From contig NZ_JARVWP010000002.1 of NCBI RefSeq assembly GCF_029846235.1, forward strand, positions 248,001 through 312,000: a stretch of 64,000 bases of DNA, in the 5' to 3' direction. Source of the stretch: Bradyrhizobium sp. CER78 (lineage in GTDB: Bacteria; Pseudomonadota; Alphaproteobacteria; Rhizobiales; Xanthobacteraceae). The translations under genes and the position numbers were made by a program. Under the pieces are notes generated by a model. That model was not told the origin of the DNA. It did no database searches and was given only the letters and a program-made list of their open reading frames with translations. Of this stretch, positions 60,765-64,000 are shown in pieces; within the stretch, counting starts at the first letter, position 1, and each line of letters opens with the position of its first letter.

Positions 60765-61841
60765 GTGACAATGAGGATTCCAGGTGCCAGCGTTAGCACG
60801 CCGAGCGACCGACAGGGCACCACGGTGTCACCTGGCGCGCACGTCGCTGCCTTCACCGATCCGGAAGCCTACGCTTTCGAGGCCATCAAACTCGCGGCTG
60901 GCGCCAATGTTCTCGGTTTTGGCAGTGCTGTCGGCAAGACATTCCAGGCGAGACTCACCCGCGTAGCCCTCTACCGGCTGAGTATTGGATTGGGCAAGGC
61001 CTCGGCGTCCGTTACTCTCACCTCGGGCGTCCCCAACGCGCATGTCTTCATGTTCGCGACCGAACCCTCTGCCGCTCGTCGCATCTCCGGCTGGACAGTC
61101 AGCCACCAGCATATTTTTCACCCGAGGACCAATGACCTCGCCTGCGCCATCTCGCCCCGCCAACCGGGGTCCGCCGCCGTCATCACCGTACCACTTGACC
61201 TGCTGGCCGCGTACGGTGCCGACGTCACTGGCCTTGATCCCAAAGTCCCGACACACGACGACCGGTTGTTTTTGGCTCCCGAGCTTCAGCGGACGCGGCT
61301 CGTTTCCCTGATGAACGATGTGGAGCGCCTTGCCAGAGAAGAGCCCTGGATCGTCCAGATGCCGGCACCGGCCAAGGCGCTGGCGGATACCATTATGGAG
61401 GCCTTGCTTGCCTGCCTGACCACGGGCCAGCGGAGCCGGGACCGAGCCGCTCCGGGCCGCCACCGCCAGATCGTCGCAAGCCTGGAGCGCGCGCTACGGG
61501 AGCGCCCAGAAGAAATGCTGTCACTTTCAGACCTCTGCTCCGAGGTCGGTGTTGCGCAGAGAACGCTGAACCTCGCCTGCGAAGAGTTCCTGGGTCAGAG
61601 CGCGATGCGATACGCGCGCGGGCGCCGCCTTGATCACACTCGCCAATGCCTGCTGATGTCCGATCCCACCGCAACCACGGTCACCGACGTTGCCATGCGG
61701 TACGGCTTTTGGGAGCTCGGTCGATTCGCGCAGGCCTATCGTCTTCGCTTTGGGGAACATCCGTCGAAAACCCTGCGGCGGAACGCGACGCTGGCCGAGC
61801 TTCGCCACGCTTCTCATCCTGTTCATGCCAGAATTGCATAG
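60765..61841 (+). CDS. AraC-family transcriptional regulator
   Basis: The product has 358 residues; GTG 60765 and ATG 60771 are both possible starts. The C-terminal 100 residues form an AraC-type double HTH (LSLSDLCSEVGVAQRTLNLA, then TTVTDVAMRYGFWELGRFAQ). The N-terminal 240 residues resemble the cupin-like domain of EutR/FeaR-type regulators but are not diagnostic. It lies 80 bp upstream of the peroxiredoxin gene on the same strand and might control it. Confidence 0.87.
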   Translation: MTMRIPGASVSTPSDRQGTTVSPGAHVAAFTDPEAYAFEAIKLAAGANVLGFGSAVGKTFQARLTRVALYRLSIGLGKASASVTLTSGVPNAHVFMFATEPSAARRISGWTVSHQHIFHPRTNDLACAISPRQPGSAAVITVPLDLLAAYGADVTGLDPKVPTHDDRLFLAPELQRTRLVSLMNDVERLAREEPWIVQMPAPAKALADTIMEALLACLTTGQRSRDRAAPGRHRQIVASLERALRERPEEMLSLSDLCSEVGVAQRTLNLACEEFLGQSAMRYARGRRLDHTRQCLLMSDPTATTVTDVAMRYGFWELGRFAQAYRLRFGEHPSKTLRRNATLAELRHASHPVHARIA

Positions 61842-61921
61842 CGCGCGCCGCGCGCCACGTGCAGGACGGCGTCATCCCGCCGGGCGCTCCGACTGCCCGG
61901 GCCAACAGGAGGACAAGGGAC

Positions 61922-62584
61922 ATGACGCTTCGTATCAACGCCGAGGCCCCGAACTTCGCGGCCAACACCACGCATGGGCCGATCGATTTCCACAGCTGGA
62001 TTGGCGATAGCTGGGCCATCCTGTTCTCGCATCCCAAGGACTTCACCCCGGTCTGCACGACCGAACTCGGCTACATGGCCGGGCTGAAACCGCAATTCGA
62101 TGAAAGAAACACGAAGATCATCGGCCTCAGCGTCGATCCAGTCGAGAACCACGCGAAATGGTCACAGGACATCGAGGCAACGCAGGGCCACGCGGTTACC
62201 TACCCGATGATCGGCGATACCGACCTTAAGGTTGCGACCGCGTACGACATGTTGCCCGAGGGCGCGGGCACCACGTCCGAGGGTCGGACGGCCACCGACA
62301 ACGCCACGGTTCGCTCGGTGTTCGTCATCGGCCCGGACAAGAAGATCAAGGCGATGCTGACCTATCCGATGACCACCGGCCGCAACTTCGACGAGGTGCT
62401 GCGGCTGCTGGACTCCTGCCAGCTGACCGCGAAGCACGCGGTGGCGACGCCGGTGAACTGGAAGCCCGGCGATGACGTCATCATTCCGCCCGCAGTATCC
62501 AACGAGCAGGCGGCAGCGAAGTACCCGAACGGCTGGAAGACGCTGACGCCGTATCTTCGCGTTGTCGCGCAGCCGGGCAAATAA
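61922..62584 (+). CDS. 1-Cys peroxiredoxin (Prx6-type)
   Basis: From ATG 61922 (AGGAGGACAAGGAC upstream) the product has 220 residues. The peroxidatic Cys lies in the motif HPKDFTPVCTTELGYMAGL near residue 43, followed by GLSVDPVENHAKWSQDI. The long C-terminal domain (VATPVNWKPGDDVIIPP, YPNGWKTLTPYLRVV) and the lack of a second conserved Cys place it in the 1-Cys Prx6 group. It reduces hydrogen peroxide and organic peroxides in the cytoplasm. Confidence 0.92.
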   Translation: MTLRINAEAPNFAANTTHGPIDFHSWIGDSWAILFSHPKDFTPVCTTELGYMAGLKPQFDERNTKIIGLSVDPVENHAKWSQDIEATQGHAVTYPMIGDTDLKVATAYDMLPEGAGTTSEGRTATDNATVRSVFVIGPDKKIKAMLTYPMTTGRNFDEVLRLLDSCQLTAKHAVATPVNWKPGDDVIIPPAVSNEQAAAKYPNGWKTLTPYLRVVAQPGK

Positions 62585-62607
62585 TAGTTCGATCTTGCGA
62601 TCGTTCC

Positions 62608-62635
62608 GGCCGGCCGGATCAGCGTCCGGTCGGCC
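62608..62635. terminator. Hairpin downstream of the peroxiredoxin gene
   Basis: GGCCGGCCGGA and TCCGGTCGGCC pair over 11 positions with one G-T wobble around a 6-base loop, 24 bases past the stop. No T-run follows. Confidence 0.55.
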
Positions 62636-62657
62636 AGACCCGCGACCAAGGCAAGCG

Positions 62658-62738
62658 ATGATCTTCAGGCTGCTCTTCGAGGCGGTGTCCTGCACCTACT
62701 CCTACCTCATCGCCAGCGCCGCGGCGGTGACCGACTGA
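62658..62738 (+). pseudogene. N-terminal fragment of an MBL-fold hydrolase
   Basis: The frame reads MIFRLLFEAVSCTYSYLIAS and stops at 62738 after 26 residues. The opening closely follows the first residues of persulfide-dioxygenase-like metallo-beta-lactamase proteins (MIFRQLF..STYSYLL pattern, recalled from the family). The zinc-binding part is missing, so it is a leftover of a deletion. Confidence 0.5.
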
Positions 62739-62896
62739 AAAGGCCGCGAAGGCAGACGTCCCGGATGGCGCCCGATGCGAGCTTCGTCGTGAGCGGCGCG
62801 GCGATAGCGACCGGCTCTGTGCTCATGAACGGCGCTGAGCTCTTGAGAACGGTCACCCCCAAGCAGCTATCATCGTCGAGATCGACATGTCATGCA

Positions 62897-62926
62897 GAGA
62901 GGCCCGACAACGATGCCGGGCCCCTC
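62897..62926 (-). terminator. Hairpin downstream of groEL
   Basis: GAGAGGCCCG and CGGGCCCCTC pair with one mismatch around a 10-base loop, 28 bases beyond the groEL stop on the minus strand. It is probably the groEL terminator, though without a clear T-run. Confidence 0.55.
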
Positions 62927-62953
62927 GTTGTTTTGGGCGCTGAACTTTTTGAC

Positions 62954-64000
62954 TTAGAAGTCCATGCCGCCCATGCCGCCGCCCGGAGGCATTGCGGGGC
63001 CGCCGGCGTTCTTCTTCGGCAGCTCGGCAACCATCGCTTCCGTGGTGATCAGGAGCGCGGCAACCGAAGCAGCGTTCTGGATCGCGGTGCGCACGACCTT
63101 GGTCGGGTCGATGATGCCCCTGGTGACCAGATTGCCGTATTCGCCAGTCTGGCCGTCGAAGCCGAACGCGTACTGGTCCTTCTCCAGGATCTTGCCGACG
63201 ATCACCGAACCGTCCTCACCGGCGTTGATCGCGATCTGGCGCGCCGGAGCCGACAGCGCCTTGCGCACGATCTCGACGCCGGTCTTCTGGTCGTCGTTCT
63301 TGGTGCGCAGGCCCTTGAGGTGCTCGGAGGCACGAAGCAGAGCAACACCACCGCCCGGCAGGATGCCTTCCTCGACAGCCGCGCGGGTCGCATGCATCGC
63401 GTCATCAACGCGGTCCTTGCGCTCCTTCACCTCGACCTCGGTCGCGCCGCCGACGCGGATCACCGCGACGCCGCCTGCGAGCTTGGCGAGACGCTCCTGC
63501 AGCTTCTCACGGTCGTAGTCCGAGGTGGTTTCCTCGATCTGCGCCCTGATCTGGGCAACGCGGGCGTCGATGTCGGCCTTCTTGCCGGCGCCGCTGACGA
63601 TCGTGGTGTTCTCCTTGTCGATCATCACCTTCTTGGCGCGGCCGAGCATCTGCAGCGTGACGTTCTCGAGCTTGATGCCGAGGTCTTCCGAGATGGCCTG
63701 GCCGCCGGTCAGGATCGCGATGTCCTGCAGCATGGCCTTGCGGCGATCGCCGAAGCCCGGAGCCTTGACGGCCGCGACCTTCAGGCCGCCACGCAGGCGG
63801 TTGACGACGAGGGTGGCGAGGGCTTCGCCTTCGACGTCTTCAGCGACGATGACCAGCGGCTTGCCGGTCTGCACCACGGCCTCGAGCAGCGGCAGCAGCT
63901 CGTTCAGGGAGGAGAGCTTCTTCTCGTTGATCAGGATGTAGGCATCGTCCATCTCAGCACGCATCTTGTCGGCGTTGGTGACGAAATAGGGCGAGATGTA
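62954..64000 (-). CDS. groEL: Chaperonin GroEL (5' part outside window)
   Basis: The last 348 residues of GroEL are present and the frame is open to the right edge (first visible residues [20 protein letters not shown]). The apical domain ([20 protein letters not shown]), the ATPase segment ([20 protein letters not shown]), and [16 protein letters not shown] are all standard. The protein ends in the glycine-methionine tail GGGMGGMDF. It folds cytosolic proteins with GroES. There is no sign of damage; the gene is cut only by the window. Confidence 0.98.
   Translation of the reverse strand, partial: YISPYFVTNADKMRAEMDDAYILINEKKLSSLNELLPLLEAVVQTGKPLVIVAEDVEGEALATLVVNRLRGGLKVAAVKAPGFGDRRKAMLQDIAILTGGQAISEDLGIKLENVTLQMLGRAKKVMIDKENTTIVSGAGKKADIDARVAQIRAQIEETTSDYDREKLQERLAKLAGGVAVIRVGGATEVEVKERKDRVDDAMHATRAAVEEGILPGGGVALLRASEHLKGLRTKNDDQKTGVEIVRKALSAPARQIAINAGEDGSVIVGKILEKDQYAFGFDGQTGEYGNLVTRGIIDPTKVVRTAIQNAASVAALLITTEAMVAELPKKNAGGPAMPPGGGMGGMDF

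Noticed and set aside
1..64000. CRISPR array, rRNA, tRNA or transposase genes
   Set aside because: I found no regularly spaced repeats, no rRNA or tRNA signatures and no transposase-like protein; the only tandem array is the 14-bp repeat at 43069-43124.

Overview
The window looks like the chromosome of a high-GC alphaproteobacterium of the Bradyrhizobium / Rhodopseudomonas kind. The signs are rhizobial-type conjugation genes, several small hypothetical proteins of a type common in Bradyrhizobium, and a GroEL with the usual Gly-Gly-Met tail. This placement rests on recognising families from memory, not on a search.

Layout. (1) Positions 1-13.1 kb are part of an integrative and conjugative element (ICE) closely resembling the control and transfer module of Mesorhizobium symbiosis ICEs. 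They hold a VirD4/TraG coupling protein (partial), a Xre/RES toxin-antitoxin pair, relaxase (RlxS-like), TraF peptidase, RdfS-like excisionase, an FseA-like activator in a single reading frame, a DUF736 protein, a thermonuclease, an ArdC-type antirestriction protein and a LuxI/LuxR quorum-sensing pair. No integrase lies in the window. (2) 13.2-20.6 kb is a catabolic block: OprB-type porin, FAH-family hydrolase, cupin, a TetR regulator, an acyl-CoA ligase and a true SCP2-type thiolase. Both transcripts flanking the tetR gene carry the same 26-bp operator. (3) 20.7-22.0 kb holds a truncated LivG-LivF gene and a degenerate ~200-bp repeat. (4) 22.2-37.3 kb is a second catabolic block for nitrogenous or peptide-like compounds: nitrilase-family hydrolase, NylA-like amidase, amidohydrolase, carboxylesterase, MFS transporter, outer-membrane porin, D-aminoacylase, M24 peptidase and D-threonine-aldolase-like enzyme, with LuxR, MarR and XRE regulators. 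A MarR-type sequence motif recurs at several promoters. The second copy of the ~200-bp repeat follows at 38.1 kb. (5) 37.4-42.3 kb is a decayed zone: an aminotransferase fragment, a frameshifted cspA, other broken small genes, three small hypothetical genes that look intact, and a short sequence matching the 3' end of guaA, a known ICE/island attachment target.

(6) 42.4-60.6 kb is a large acyl-CoA catabolic cluster. A TetR regulator has three near-identical TTCTAACA-N2-TGTTAGAA operators ahead of enoyl-CoA hydratase-family genes, two acyl-CoA ligases, a thiolase-like protein without its catalytic Cys, its DUF35 partner, and a biotin-dependent acyl-CoA carboxylase (both subunits). A canonical enoyl-CoA hydratase and a branched-chain amino acid-type binding protein follow. 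A second TetR with twin TGAAT-N3-ATTCA sites faces an isovaleryl-type acyl-CoA dehydrogenase, an SDR reductase and a third ligase. Together these could activate, desaturate, carboxylate, hydrate and cleave a branched acyl-CoA; the substrate is not evident. (7) 60.7-64 kb is an AraC regulator, a 1-Cys peroxiredoxin, a metallo-hydrolase fragment and the 3' part of groEL, ordinary chromosomal content.
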